64,000 bases of DNA from NCBI GenBank assembly GCA_022647575.1, contig JALCKY010000001.1, forward strand, positions 496,001 through 560,000, given 5' to 3'. Below, piece by piece: positions 26,317 through 35,548 of the stretch (the first letter of the stretch is position 1; every line of letters begins with the position of its first letter). The translations under genes and the position numbers were made by a program. Source of the stretch: Lachnospiraceae bacterium. Lineage in GTDB: Bacteria; Bacillota; Clostridia; Lachnospirales; Lachnospiraceae. A model generated the notes under the pieces. That model searched no databases, was not told where the DNA came from, and saw nothing but the letters and a program-made list of their open reading frames with translations.

Positions 26317-27591
26317 CTATTCTTCGGTCGCTGTACTGTCAATAACGTTTTCGTCCGCCGGAGCGTCCGTTCCGTTCTGCATGGAAAGCAGTTTCGTCTT
26401 CAGGTCGCCTTCCAGTTTCTGCAGTTCGACTTCGGCCTGCGCCCTCTTCTGCCTGCCGTCTTCCTGGATCTTCGACACTTCATCCAGCGTCGAGATCAGG
26501 GATTCATTCGTATGCTTCAGCGTCTCCATATCCACGATTCCTCTCTCGGAAGCCTGAGCGGTCTCGATCGTTGCCTGCTTCAGCTTGTCCGCATTCTGCG
26601 TCAGGAGCTTGTTCGTCATTTCCGTAACTTCATTCTCTGCCTTTGCCGCCCTCGTCGAATCTTCGATTCCCAGGGCCAGGACCATCTGGTTCTTCCACAG
26701 CGGGATCGTATTGACCAGAGTCGACTGGATCTTCTCGGTCATCATCGTATCGTTGCTCTGAATCATGCGGATCTGGGGCGCTGTCTGGATTGAGACCATG
26801 CGCGTCAGCTCCAGGTCATGGACCTTCTTCTCGAAGCGGTTGATCTGCTCTTCCAGATCCCTTGCGGCCTGAGCATCTTCCGGAAGTCCGGAATCCTTGG
26901 CTTTCTTCTTCAGGGCCGGCAGCTGGCTGCTCCTGACATCGTCAAGTTTCTTCTTGCCGGCCAGGATGTACATCGTCAGTTCCTTATAATAGGCAAGGTT
27001 GTTCGCGTACATCTTGTCCATCATGGCAACATCCTTCATGAGAAGGATCTGGTGCTGCTGGAGCGCGGAGGAAACCTTATCGACATTGACGGAAACCTTG
27101 TCGTATTTCGACTTCATCTCGGTGAGCTTCTTCTCGGGTTTCTTGAAGAGTCCGAAGAAGCCGCCTTCCGATTCCTTCTCCGCATCAAAATCCTTCAGCG
27201 TTCCGATGACGCCGGTCAGCATGCTGCCGACTTCGCCGAGGTCGCGCGTCTTGACGCTTTCAAGTGCGGCATTTGAAAAATCCGCCATCTTCTTCTGTGT
27301 TCCGGCTCCGTACTGAAGAATGGAATTCGTATCGGAAAGGTTGATCTGCTTAGAGAAATCGGAGACCTGCTTCTTCTCCGTTTCACTCAGCATGCTGTCG
27401 TCGATGGCTGCGCCCTTGACGCTGGCGACCGCTGAAGATGCCGTCGTCTGCAGGTCCAGGGAAGCATCCGAACCGAAGGTCAGGGTCGGCGCAGAGGGTT
27501 CCGCTTCCATGAGGGAATCCGCCTCTCCTGCTGCCCCTTTCAGGCTGCTGTTCATTTCCTGTTCCGCACTGCTGAATGTCTGATCATCCAT
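26317..27591 (-). CDS. TelA/KlaA-family protein (toxic anion resistance)
   Basis: A 424-residue, mostly helical soluble protein of the TelA family, recognised from NLSDTNSILQYGAGTQKKMADFSNAAL, VNVDKVSSALQQHQILLMKDVAMMDKMY and IRMIQSNDTMMTEKIQSTLVNTIPLWKNQMVLALG. Family members are linked to tellurite and envelope-stress resistance; the mechanism is not settled. It pairs with the XpaC-like gene upstream, as in Bacillus (yceG-H-like and xpaC-yaaN arrangements). Confidence 0.88.
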   Translation of the reverse strand: MDDQTFSSAEQEMNSSLKGAAGEADSLMEAEPSAPTLTFGSDASLDLQTTASSAVASVKGAAIDDSMLSETEKKQVSDFSKQINLSDTNSILQYGAGTQKKMADFSNAALESVKTRDLGEVGSMLTGVIGTLKDFDAEKESEGGFFGLFKKPEKKLTEMKSKYDKVSVNVDKVSSALQQHQILLMKDVAMMDKMYANNLAYYKELTMYILAGKKKLDDVRSSQLPALKKKAKDSGLPEDAQAARDLEEQINRFEKKVHDLELTRMVSIQTAPQIRMIQSNDTMMTEKIQSTLVNTIPLWKNQMVLALGIEDSTRAAKAENEVTEMTNKLLTQNADKLKQATIETAQASERGIVDMETLKHTNESLISTLDEVSKIQEDGRQKRAQAEVELQKLEGDLKTKLLSMQNGTDAPADENVIDSTATEE

Positions 27592-27619
27592 GTTTCCGTT
27601 CCTCCTTGTCGTTGCCGCT

Positions 27620-27709
27620 GTTTTCCGATTCCATTTCCTGATTCATTTTCCAGGTTCATTTTCTGATTCCGTTTTCTGATCCTGTTTTCTGATCCTGTTT
27701 CCCGATTTC
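27620..27709 (-). repeat. Seven-copy 13-bp degenerate tandem repeat
   Basis: The gap between xpaC and telA is almost entirely seven head-to-tail units of about 13 bp (one is 12). Consensus on the plus strand is GTTTTCTGATTCC; the units at 27671-27683 and 27684-27696 are identical. On the transcribed strand it is a purine-rich mRNA spacer. No gene is seen in it. Confidence 0.85.
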
Positions 27710-27711
27710 TT

Positions 27712-29082
27712 TTATTTCCGCAGGGCTTCCGCCTTCTCTTTTTCCGTCCGGTCGATTTCCTTCTTCAGTTCATCCAGCGTCGGTCCTTTTTCCATGGAAG
27801 GCTGTGCCGCCTGCTTTTTCTTCATCTGCTCCAGGTCGTCCGGCGTAAGCCCGTCCTGCTTGAACATCGTCTTCATGACGGAAATGTCCGTCGAGACATC
27901 CATCGTCTTATCGCGAAAGAAACTGTCGAGCAGCTTTTCAAACGCATCGTTGATCGTATCGAGGGAATCCCGGATTTCTTTCTTGCCGGAAAGAATGTTT
28001 TCCCCCTGAATCGGCTGGGAATCCATTTCCTGATACGCATCGATCAGCTTCGTCGTTGTCGGCAGATAATAGTCCATGAACATATTCAGATTCGAGGCAA
28101 GCGACGGCTGCTTCCGCACCTGCGCAAAAATTTTCGTGACAATGTTTTCCATCCTGGAAAGCTTGTTCGAAACGTCTTCGTCCGCGATGGCGTCGTTGGC
28201 CTTCCGAATATGCCCGATGTAGGCATTGCCCTTCTCCAGGATCTGCCGGACGTCTTCGGAAAGACCTGCGTCCGCCGCCTGCGAACTTGCCTGCTCCCTT
28301 TTCAGGACTTCGGCATTCTTCACGGTTTCCTGGTACTGGCTGTAAAGCGCATCCGTGGCGATGAAGGTCGTTTCCTGCGTATCGAAATGACCCTGCCTGA
28401 ACCAGCCGCGCAGGATCATTTTCCGGATATCCCTGACCGCTGCCTTCGGGGATTTGCCGACTGCCTCCGCCAGTTCCCTGGTATCGGCATACATCCTGGT
28501 CCCGAGGATTTCCTTGTATCTTGCAAATCGCTGGCAGTCTTTCGTGATGCCGGAACCGAAAGCGGTAAGAACTCCGCAGCCGGCGGCAAATATCAGAGGG
28601 ATCATTCCGAGAAGCCTTCCGATGCCTCCGCCGATAATTCCCCAAAGGCCGAGGACAGCCGGCACGGCAAAGAGGACAACCCCCGCGATTCCGAAGCCGA
28701 ACATCAGCTTCCCGCTCAGGGCGGAGGCTGTTCCGTAGTACGGATTCTGTACCTGGGGAGGTCTCTGTGCTGCGCTGGCCGGCATTCCGTTTACATTGTT
28801 CCGGATTCCGCTTGCTGCGGAAGAATTCATCCCATTCGGATTCGAAGCTCCGGCCGTGCTGCGCGGTGCAGACGAATAAGGCCTGCCTTCCATATGGCCG
28901 GCGCGGTAGCGGTTTCCCGTATACTGATTCTTCAGGGACTGATACAGATCCTGCGAGGATTCGGGCTTGAAAAGATCGCCGATGTTTTTTGCCATCGACG
29001 TGTAGTTCTTTGTCGACACCGCTTCATTGACGATGCTGAGAACCTTTTCAATTGTATCCATTCCGCCGTTATACTGACTCAT
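27712..29082 (-). CDS. XpaC-family protein with membrane hairpin
   Basis: A 456-residue protein from the start MSQYNGGMDTIEK (29082); an internal Met at residue 8 is an alternative. It has an N-terminal helical part, a Gly/Asn/Ser-rich linker, two adjacent membrane helices (about 125-175) and a helical domain with MDYYLPTTTKLIDAYQEMDSQ, the XpaC signature. XpaC was named for hydrolysis of a chromogenic phosphate, but the family role is unclear and is probably tied to TelA. A C-terminal QMKKKQAAQPSMEKGPTLDELKKEID coiled coil is also present. Confidence 0.82.
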   Translation of the reverse strand: MSQYNGGMDTIEKVLSIVNEAVSTKNYTSMAKNIGDLFKPESSQDLYQSLKNQYTGNRYRAGHMEGRPYSSAPRSTAGASNPNGMNSSAASGIRNNVNGMPASAAQRPPQVQNPYYGTASALSGKLMFGFGIAGVVLFAVPAVLGLWGIIGGGIGRLLGMIPLIFAAGCGVLTAFGSGITKDCQRFARYKEILGTRMYADTRELAEAVGKSPKAAVRDIRKMILRGWFRQGHFDTQETTFIATDALYSQYQETVKNAEVLKREQASSQAADAGLSEDVRQILEKGNAYIGHIRKANDAIADEDVSNKLSRMENIVTKIFAQVRKQPSLASNLNMFMDYYLPTTTKLIDAYQEMDSQPIQGENILSGKKEIRDSLDTINDAFEKLLDSFFRDKTMDVSTDISVMKTMFKQDGLTPDDLEQMKKKQAAQPSMEKGPTLDELKKEIDRTEKEKAEALRK

Positions 29083-29131
29083 TTCCCGGACTCCGTACCC
29101 TGCAAAGACGTATTGGCAAACTGCAGCATCC

Positions 29132-29476
29132 TCACAGATTGAAGGCGATAATGCCTCCGATGATGAGAATATTCCCGAGCACCTTTTTCTTCGTGATCGG
29201 TTCACTGAAGAATTTCCAGCTCAGGATCACGACCCAGATGTTGCCGATGGTCTGCATCATGGCTGAATTCTGCAGCGTTACATTTTTGGAATAGGCATAA
29301 ATATTCAGGAACATGCCGACGAACATCAGTCCGTATCCGACGATGACCTTGACATTGAGATATTCGCCGATAAAATTCTTATGCTCCTCCATTGCACTTT
29401 TCTTCAGGATGATCTGTGCAAAAGAAGCGATGGTTGCGGATAAAGCGACAAGAAGAATCCACCAGTTAACCTGCAT
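29132..29476 (-). CDS. Half-size EamA/SMR-type transporter, second subunit
   Basis: A 114-residue protein with four membrane helices, about the size of an SMR subunit. ILKKSAMEE after the first helix and the EPITKKKVLGNILIIGGIIAFNL ending are typical of the DMT superfamily. It overlaps the companion gene by 11 nt, so the two products probably form a heterodimer. Substrate unknown. Confidence 0.78.
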   Translation of the reverse strand: MQVNWWILLVALSATIASFAQIILKKSAMEEHKNFIGEYLNVKVIVGYGLMFVGMFLNIYAYSKNVTLQNSAMMQTIGNIWVVILSWKFFSEPITKKKVLGNILIIGGIIAFNL

Positions 29477-29867
29477 CCTGATTCACCAGCAGCACGCCCG
29501 AGAAGACGACCAGAACACAGATGATGTTCTTCACCGACAGCATTCCTTCCCTGAAAATTAATATCGACCACAGCATGGACCAGAAAATCGCGGTTGCCCG
29601 GTTGGCATAGGCTATGGAAAGATCAAAGCGCTTGATGATCTGCTGCCAGAGGATGGCATAACTTCCCAGACAGACCAGTTCAAGAAAAACAAAAAGCAGC
29701 CACATCCCGGAAAAAGCCTGATAATGGGATGTGAATTTCGAGCAGATATCGGATCCCGTATAGACAATGACCGCTCCCTGAATAAAGAGCAGCGACAGGA
29801 TGGTGATTTTCTGCTTCTTCGGTGCCTCCTCTGAAGAAGGACTTTTGTTTGTTTCTTCCTGATTCAT
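29466..29867 (-). CDS. Half-size EamA/SMR-type transporter, first subunit
   Basis: A 133-residue protein: a charged N-terminal 30 residues, then four membrane helices, including SIAYANRATAIFWSMLWSILIFREGMLSVKN with the conserved Glu of DMT proteins. The start MNQEETNKS follows AAAGGAAGAG. Together with the downstream gene it forms a split DMT pair similar in layout to paired SMR systems such as EbrAB. Confidence 0.78.
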   Translation of the reverse strand: MNQEETNKSPSSEEAPKKQKITILSLLFIQGAVIVYTGSDICSKFTSHYQAFSGMWLLFVFLELVCLGSYAILWQQIIKRFDLSIAYANRATAIFWSMLWSILIFREGMLSVKNIICVLVVFSGVLLVNQDAG

Positions 29868-29893
29868 TTTTCTCTTCCTTTCATGTGTCACCC

Positions 29894-29899
29894 ATTTTA
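29894..29899 (-). promoter_or_regulatory. Promoter of the split transporter pair (-10)
   Basis: Extended -10 TGC-TAAAAT with a weak -35. The 15-bp sequence at 29889-29903 is identical to that at 14801-14815. Confidence 0.5.
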
Positions 29900-29945
29900 G
29901 CATATTTGAAGGAAAAGAAAAATACTTCTTCTCCCGCTTTCAAAA

Positions 29946-29951
29946 TATGAT
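29946..29951 (+). promoter_or_regulatory. Candidate -10 of the S1-domain gene
   Basis: TATGAT about 50 nt before the ATG; no clear -35 element. Confidence 0.35.
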
Positions 29952-30000
29952 AAACTATTCCTGTATTGGGATTCACACAAATTTTACGGAGGAACTTTTT

Positions 30001-30906
30001 ATGTCAGAATCAATGGACGACTACAAAGACGAACTGGATGCATCATTCAAGAGAATCAATGAGGGCGATCTCCTCGACTGCACGGTCGTAGGCGTATCCG
30101 AAACGGAAGCCACCGTCGATCTTCAGTACAATTCAGCAGGAATCATCCGCCAGGAAGATTTCAGCAGCGATCCTTCTTTTTCCATCAAGCAGGACGTGCA
30201 GATCGGCGATACATTCAAGGCAACGGTCCTTCGCATGGACGACGGACGCGGCAATATCCTGCTCTCCAAAAAAGCGGCGGACAGCGTTCTTGTCTGGGAA
30301 AAATTTGCCCAGATGATGAAGGACGGAACCGCAGCGGAAATGAAGATTTCCGAGGCCGTCAAGGGCGGCGCCGTCGGCTATCTGGACGGCATGCGTGCCT
30401 TCATCCCTGCTTCCAAGCTTTCTCTTGAGTATGTGGATGACCTTTCGACATGGGTCGGGAAGACCATTCCTGTCCGCATAATCACTGCCGAAAAAGAAAC
30501 CAACAAGCTGGTCGTCAGCTCCCGTGAGATTCTCCGTGAAGAACGCGATAAAGAAAAGGCGAACCTGGTCTCGAACATGCAGGTCGGCCTCGTGACCGAA
30601 GGTACCGTTGAATCCCTTCAGGCTTACGGCGCTTTCGTGAATCTCGGAAACGGGATCGACGGTCTGGTCCACATTTCCCAGATCACAAACGCCAAGAGGC
30701 TGAAGCATCCGAAGGAAATGCTGTCCGTCGGCGACAAGGTCAAGGTCAAGATCATCGGCATCAAGGACGGCAAGGTTTCCCTTTCGATGAAGGCGCTTGA
30801 AGATCAGGCTCCGGTTGCCATCGAAGAAGAAAAAGTGAACCTTCCGAAATCGGAGGAGCTCACGACTTCTTTGGGTTCACTTTTAAAAGGCATTAAACTG
30901 AACTGA
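30001..30906 (+). CDS. S1-domain RNA-binding protein (S1-like)
   Basis: A 301-residue protein with three S1/OB repeats (about residues 22-90, 107-175 and 193-262), the last ending DGLVHISQI...KVKVKIIGIKDGKVSLSMKAL. It resembles the short S1-like proteins of Gram-positives rather than the six-repeat E. coli S1. The start MSESMDDYKDEL has GGAGG at 29987-29991. It probably binds mRNA or rRNA. Confidence 0.88.
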   Translation: MSESMDDYKDELDASFKRINEGDLLDCTVVGVSETEATVDLQYNSAGIIRQEDFSSDPSFSIKQDVQIGDTFKATVLRMDDGRGNILLSKKAADSVLVWEKFAQMMKDGTAAEMKISEAVKGGAVGYLDGMRAFIPASKLSLEYVDDLSTWVGKTIPVRIITAEKETNKLVVSSREILREERDKEKANLVSNMQVGLVTEGTVESLQAYGAFVNLGNGIDGLVHISQITNAKRLKHPKEMLSVGDKVKVKIIGIKDGKVSLSMKALEDQAPVAIEEEKVNLPKSEELTTSLGSLLKGIKLN

Positions 30907-30910
30907 TGAT

Positions 30911-31420
30911 TTATTCCGCCGGTTCCGCCATCGCTTCCTTGACGGTATCGGCGAACACCCGGATGCGGTCGGTAAGAATCACGGGGACAAACTCTTTTCC
31001 CGCCTTGCCGGCCCGCATGCGGTTCATGACCATCTTCACGAAAAAGCGATCAAAGCCGTGAAGGTTCTTCATGTCCATTTCCCCGCCGAAGGAATCCACG
31101 GTAATCGAAGAATTCCGCAGCGCAAGCGAATAATTGTCCTTCAGGATTGAAGGCGCCTGTCCGAGAAATGCATTGCAGATGAACAGGGCCTTTTTTTTGT
31201 CCTTCAGAACATCCCAGTTCCTGACCAGCCATTTCCTGACCGGTTTCATGACCATCCCGAAACGGATGGCGGAACCGATAATCACGACATCGTAGCGGCC
31301 CGGATCCGGCGAAGATTTCGAAAGATCCGCTATCTCCGCCTTTCCGAAATACTTGGCCAGCATCGCAGAGGCTTTCGCCGTCGTGCCTGTTTTCCCCGCA
31401 TAGGCAATCAGTACTTTCAT
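30911..31420 (-). CDS. Flavodoxin-domain protein
   Basis: A 169-residue protein with a flavodoxin FMN loop near the N-terminus (YAGKTGTTAKAS) and the VVIIGSAIRFGMVMKPVRKWL segment characteristic of the flavodoxin_5 / HemG-like subgroup. It may be an FMN oxidoreductase. Membership in the HemG enzyme family proper is not claimed, since no heme genes are nearby. It lies 6 nt downstream of secA. Confidence 0.85.
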   Translation of the reverse strand: MKVLIAYAGKTGTTAKASAMLAKYFGKAEIADLSKSSPDPGRYDVVIIGSAIRFGMVMKPVRKWLVRNWDVLKDKKKALFICNAFLGQAPSILKDNYSLALRNSSITVDSFGGEMDMKNLHGFDRFFVKMVMNRMRAGKAGKEFVPVILTDRIRVFADTVKEAMAEPAE

Positions 31421-31426
31421 AGGTAA

Positions 31427-34021
31427 TTAAGAATCCTCCTCCGGCAGCGGCGGAGCGCCTTTCCTGCCATGGCAGTTCTTGTATTTCAGTCCGCTGCCGC
31501 ATGGGCACGGATCATTCGGATAGATCTTCTTGTGTTTTCTCTGGACCGGCTTCTTGGCCACTTCTTCATCCTTGTTCGTGGAAGTGACCTGTGCGGTTTC
31601 TTCGCGCTCGATCTTCTGCTCGATTCTCACATGATACATCAGGCGGACGGTTTCTTCCTTAATGGCCTGCGTCATCTCGTCAAACATCTGGAAACCGACC
31701 ATGCGGTACTCAACCTTCGGATCCTTCTGCGCATAGCCGACCAGGCCGATGCTCTGTCTCAGCTGTTCCATATCGTCGATGTGGTTCATCCATCTTGCAT
31801 CGATGACCTTGAGCAGGACGACCCGTTCGAGTTCTCGCATCTTGTCCGGATCCGGGAATTCTTTTTCTTTCTCCTCATAGAGGACATTGCTTTCTTCCTT
31901 GAGCTTTTCAGCCAGTTCCTTCCTGCCCAGCCCCTTCACGTCATCGGATGCCAGCGGCTTGACCGGAATGAGCGGAATGATTTCCTGACCGACAGCTCCC
32001 AGGTCGATTTCATCGCCGCTCTGGTCTTCGTTGACAACCTTCTCCAGCTTGCTGTCGATGATTTCATCCTTCATCTGAAGAATGACATTCTTCATGTTCT
32101 CGCCGTCGAGCACCTGGCGTCTCTCTTTATAGATGATCTCCCTCTGGTCGTTGTTGACCTGGTCGAATTCAAGAAGATTCTTGCGGATGCCGAAGTTGTT
32201 GCCTTCGATCTTCTTCTGCGCTTTCTCAATGGCGGAAGAAAGCATCTTGTGCTCGATCTGTTCGCCTTCCGGCACGCCCAGCGTCTCAAAAGTCTTGATC
32301 AGTCTTTCCGAACCGAAGAGTCTCATCAGGTCGTCTTCGAGGGAAATGTAGAATCTCGATTCACCCGGGTCTCCCTGCCGTCCGGAACGTCCGCGCAGCT
32401 GATTGTCAATACGCCGTGATTCATGGCGCTCGGTGCCGATGATCTTCAGTCCGCCGGCTTCCCTGGAAACATCATCCAGCTTGATATCGGTGCCTCGGCC
32501 TGCCATGTTGGTGGCGATCGTAACCGCATCTGCCTCGCCGGCATGGGCCACGATATCCGCTTCCAGTTCATGGAACTTCGCATTCAGTACGTTATGCTTG
32601 ATGCCTTCCTTCGTCAGCATCTTGGAAAGAAGCTCGGAAACGTCAATCGTAATCGTGCCGACCAGGACAGGCTGATGCTTGGCATGGGCTTCCTTGACGG
32701 CCTCGACGACGGCATGGTACTTTTCCTTCTTGGTCTTGAAGACGGCGTCGTTATAATCCTTCCGGATGACCGGGACATTTGTCGGGATGGTAATGACGTC
32801 CATTCCGTAGATGTCACGGAACTCCTGCTCTTCCGTAAGGGCTGTTCCGGTCATGCCGGACTTCTTTTCGTATTTGTTGAAGAAATTCTGGAAGGTGATT
32901 GTGGCAAGCGTCTTGCTTTCCTGCTTGACCTTGACGTGTTCCTTCGCTTCAATCGCCTGATGCAGGCCGTCGGAATAGCGGCGTCCCGGCATGATTCGTC
33001 CGGTAAAGTCGTCGACGATGAGGACCTGATCATCCTTCACGACATAATCCTGGTCGCGGAACATCAGGTAATGGGCTCTTAAGGCCAGATCCATGTTGTG
33101 CTGGATTTCCAGGTTTTCGGCATCGGAAAGATTATCGATGTGGAAGAACTGCTCGACTTTCTTAACGCCGTCCGCCGTCAGCGTGACGATCTTGTCTTTT
33201 TCGTTGACGATGAAATCACCGGTCTCCTGGATTTCCTCACCCATGATGGCGGTCATCTTCGTCATTTCTCCGGAGGCCTCGCCCCTCTTGAGCTGTCCGG
33301 CGAGAATATCGCAGACTTCGTAGATCTTGGTCGACTTGCCGCTCATGCCGGAAATGATCAGAGGCGTCCGCGCCTCATCGATCAAAACCGAGTCAACCTC
33401 ATCGATGATGGCGTAATGAAGCTCTCTCTGTACCAGCCTCTCTTTATAGATGACCATGTTGTCACGAAGATAATCGAAACCGAGTTCGTTGTTCGTGATG
33501 TAGGTGATGTCGCAGTTGTAAGCCTCGCGGCGTTCATCCGGAGTCATCGGCTGCAGAACGCATCCGACTTTCAGTCCGAGGAATTCATGCACCTTCCCCA
33601 TCCATTCCGAGTCACGGTGTGCCAGGTAATCGTTGACGGTAACGATCTGCACGCCTTTTCCTTCCAGGGCATTGAGGTACGCCGGAAGCGTCGCAACAAG
33701 CGTTTTTCCTTCGCCTGTCTTCATTTCCGCGATACGGCCCTGATGAAGGATAATGCCGCCGATCAGCTGCACGCGGAAATGTTCCATTCCGAGCACCCTC
33801 TTGGCTGCTTCACGGTTGACCGCAAATGCCTCCGGAAGAAGGTCGTCCAGCGTTTCTCCCTTTGCCAGGCGGTCCTTGAATTCCTGGGTTTTGCCCCGCA
33901 GTTCGTCGTCCGACAGTTTCTGCATCTCAGGACGCAGAGAGTCAATCTTATCAACCAGCGGAATGATCCGCTTAATTTCGTGGTCACTGTGTGAACCGAA
34001 TATCTTATCAAAAGCTCCCAT
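31427..34021 (-). CDS. secA: Preprotein translocase ATPase SecA
   Basis: SecA drives export through SecYEG. The protein is 864 residues from MGAFDKIFG. The AGGAG site is 6 nt from this ATG, while the ATG two codons upstream would be directly abutting it. Walker [11 protein letters not shown] (about 98-107), the DEVDS Walker B and the preprotein cross-linking, helical wing and scaffold regions are complete. The C-terminal zinc motif [13 protein letters not shown] is present. Confidence 0.97.
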   Translation of the reverse strand: MGAFDKIFGSHSDHEIKRIIPLVDKIDSLRPEMQKLSDDELRGKTQEFKDRLAKGETLDDLLPEAFAVNREAAKRVLGMEHFRVQLIGGIILHQGRIAEMKTGEGKTLVATLPAYLNALEGKGVQIVTVNDYLAHRDSEWMGKVHEFLGLKVGCVLQPMTPDERREAYNCDITYITNNELGFDYLRDNMVIYKERLVQRELHYAIIDEVDSVLIDEARTPLIISGMSGKSTKIYEVCDILAGQLKRGEASGEMTKMTAIMGEEIQETGDFIVNEKDKIVTLTADGVKKVEQFFHIDNLSDAENLEIQHNMDLALRAHYLMFRDQDYVVKDDQVLIVDDFTGRIMPGRRYSDGLHQAIEAKEHVKVKQESKTLATITFQNFFNKYEKKSGMTGTALTEEQEFRDIYGMDVITIPTNVPVIRKDYNDAVFKTKKEKYHAVVEAVKEAHAKHQPVLVGTITIDVSELLSKMLTKEGIKHNVLNAKFHELEADIVAHAGEADAVTIATNMAGRGTDIKLDDVSREAGGLKIIGTERHESRRIDNQLRGRSGRQGDPGESRFYISLEDDLMRLFGSERLIKTFETLGVPEGEQIEHKMLSSAIEKAQKKIEGNNFGIRKNLLEFDQVNNDQREIIYKERRQVLDGENMKNVILQMKDEIIDSKLEKVVNEDQSGDEIDLGAVGQEIIPLIPVKPLASDDVKGLGRKELAEKLKEESNVLYEEKEKEFPDPDKMRELERVVLLKVIDARWMNHIDDMEQLRQSIGLVGYAQKDPKVEYRMVGFQMFDEMTQAIKEETVRLMYHVRIEQKIEREETAQVTSTNKDEEVAKKPVQRKHKKIYPNDPCPCGSGLKYKNCHGRKGAPPLPEEDS

Positions 34022-34126
34022 AAACATCTCCTAATCGTAATGCCCCTCATCATCCGAAGGGTTCAGCCTAAAAAACGCTATCGTATATTCTAACACGACA
34101 CCCTCCCTGTGACAATGAAAGTTTTT

Positions 34127-34157
34127 ATTAAAAAAAAGGGACCGGAGCCCCGATCCC
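34127..34157 (-). terminator. Terminator after hpf
   Basis: GGGACCGG/GATCCC-type stem (34138-34157) followed on the minus strand by seven T and an AT-rich stretch. The 155-nt gap between hpf and secA otherwise holds no gene. Confidence 0.75.
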
Positions 34158-34182
34158 TTTTCAGCTGCTGTCTGATCTGCCG

Positions 34183-34719
34183 TCAGTCTTCCGGCTCAAT
34201 CAGTCCGTATGTGCCGCCCTTGCGTTTATAAACCACATTGACGTCTCCCGATTCCGCGTTGTGGAAAACAAAGAAAGTATGCCCGAGCAGTTCCATCTGT
34301 ACGCAGGCATCCTCCGGATACATCGGCTTGATGTCGAATTTCTTCGTGCGGATGATCTTGATCTCTTCATCTTCCTGATCGAAATCCTTGTCGATGAAGG
34401 CTTTCTGGAAATTGGTCTCCCCTGCGGCCTGTTTCTTGTCGACAATCTTGTTCTTGTACTTGCGAAGCTGTCTCTCGATGACTTCCTCCACAAGGTCGAT
34501 CGAGACATACATGTCGTTGCTGACCTGCTCCGACCGGATGATGTTGCCCTTGACCGGAATCGTCACCTCGATCTTCTGTCTTTCCTTCTCAACGGAAAGC
34601 GTAACGATAATCTTTGTGTCAGGTGTGAAATAACGCTCCAGTTTCCCAAGTTTCTCTTCAATTGCCGCTCTGAGTCCGTCCGTAACTTCGAGATTCTTGC
34701 CGCTGATCATGAAGTTCAT
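34183..34719 (-). CDS. hpf: Ribosome hibernation promoting factor, long form
   Basis: A 178-residue protein with an N-terminal HPF/RaiA domain (1-100) and a C-terminal dimerisation domain (about 120-178; RTKKFDIKPMYPEDACVQMELLGH). The long form joins two ribosomes into inactive 100S dimers in stationary phase. Placement immediately upstream of secA is the common Gram-positive order. Confidence 0.95.
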   Translation of the reverse strand: MNFMISGKNLEVTDGLRAAIEEKLGKLERYFTPDTKIIVTLSVEKERQKIEVTIPVKGNIIRSEQVSNDMYVSIDLVEEVIERQLRKYKNKIVDKKQAAGETNFQKAFIDKDFDQEDEEIKIIRTKKFDIKPMYPEDACVQMELLGHTFFVFHNAESGDVNVVYKRKGGTYGLIEPED

Positions 34720-34755
34720 GGTGTCACCACCCTTTCACGTTTTTTCGATACCTTT

Positions 34756-34783
34756 ATTATATCACAGGGAGGGTCATTTGCAA
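34756..34783 (-). promoter_or_regulatory. hpf promoter
   Basis: TTGCAA (34778-34783), a 16-nt spacer and TATAAT (34756-34761). The -35 lies within the last codons of hisA. Confidence 0.6.
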
Positions 34784-35547
34784 GCAAGAAGGACCTCCCG
34801 GTAGTCCATTGAACCGCCGTAAATCGAAAGGGCCGAACCGACCGTCACATCGATGCGGTCGCGTCCCGTCTTCCGGATCGCCTCCAGATCATCGAAGCTG
34901 GAAATGCCCCCGGCATAGGTGATCTGCACTCCGTGCAGCGCTGTCAGCATCCGGATCAGGGTAAAGTCAATGCCGTTCCGGCGTCCTTCCGAATCGATGC
35001 CGTGGACCAGAAATCCGTCGCAGTGTTCGGAAAGCTTCAGGATCAGCTCCGGCGTCAGAGGCGTCCGCGTATATTTCTGCCAGCGGTCCGTCATGATGTA
35101 GTACTGATCCTCTTTTTTGCTGCAGGAAAGATCCAGCACAAGTCTCTCTCTTCCGACCGCCGTCTCAAGTTTTCCAAGGTTTACATAAGATATTTCCCCG
35201 TCGAAGAAGACATATGAGGTGACGATGACATGCGAAGCTCCGGCATCCAGATACAGGTCTGCATTTTCAACCGTGATGCCTCCGCCGATCATGAGTCCGC
35301 CCGGATACGCATGCAGCGCCATCAGTGCCTGGTCTTCCGTCTCCCGGAAATAAGGCGAGAGATGGGAATTCAGCATGATCACGTGTCCGCCGGTCAGTCC
35401 GTCCTCTTTAAAAAGATGCGCAAAATAAGCGGCATCCTTTTCCGATACGAAATTTTCTGTTGCGCTGTTGTCCGTATCGGAGAGCGTGCCGCCGACGATC
35501 TGCTTGACTTTTCCGTTGTGAATATCAATGCACGGTCTGAATTTCAT
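34774..35547 (-). CDS. hisA: HisA isomerase, eukaryotic type
   Basis: The enzyme isomerises ProFAR to PRFAR in histidine biosynthesis. The 257-residue TIM barrel starts MKFRPCIDIHNGKVKQIVGG and has GGHVIMLN, GGLMIGGGIT and ITYAGGISSFDDL. This pattern matches the plant/fungal-like HisA subgroup rather than the usual bacterial one. The ATG starts one base after the dapB stop, so translation is coupled. No other his gene is in the window. The proposed activity follows from the family, not from context. Confidence 0.88.
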   Translation of the reverse strand: MKFRPCIDIHNGKVKQIVGGTLSDTDNSATENFVSEKDAAYFAHLFKEDGLTGGHVIMLNSHLSPYFRETEDQALMALHAYPGGLMIGGGITVENADLYLDAGASHVIVTSYVFFDGEISYVNLGKLETAVGRERLVLDLSCSKKEDQYYIMTDRWQKYTRTPLTPELILKLSEHCDGFLVHGIDSEGRRNGIDFTLIRMLTALHGVQITYAGGISSFDDLEAIRKTGRDRIDVTVGSALSIYGGSMDYREVLLACK

Positions 35548-35548
35548 T

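Noticed and set aside
27620-27709. CRISPR array
   Set aside because: Units are 13 bp, head to tail with no spacers, and no cas genes are near.
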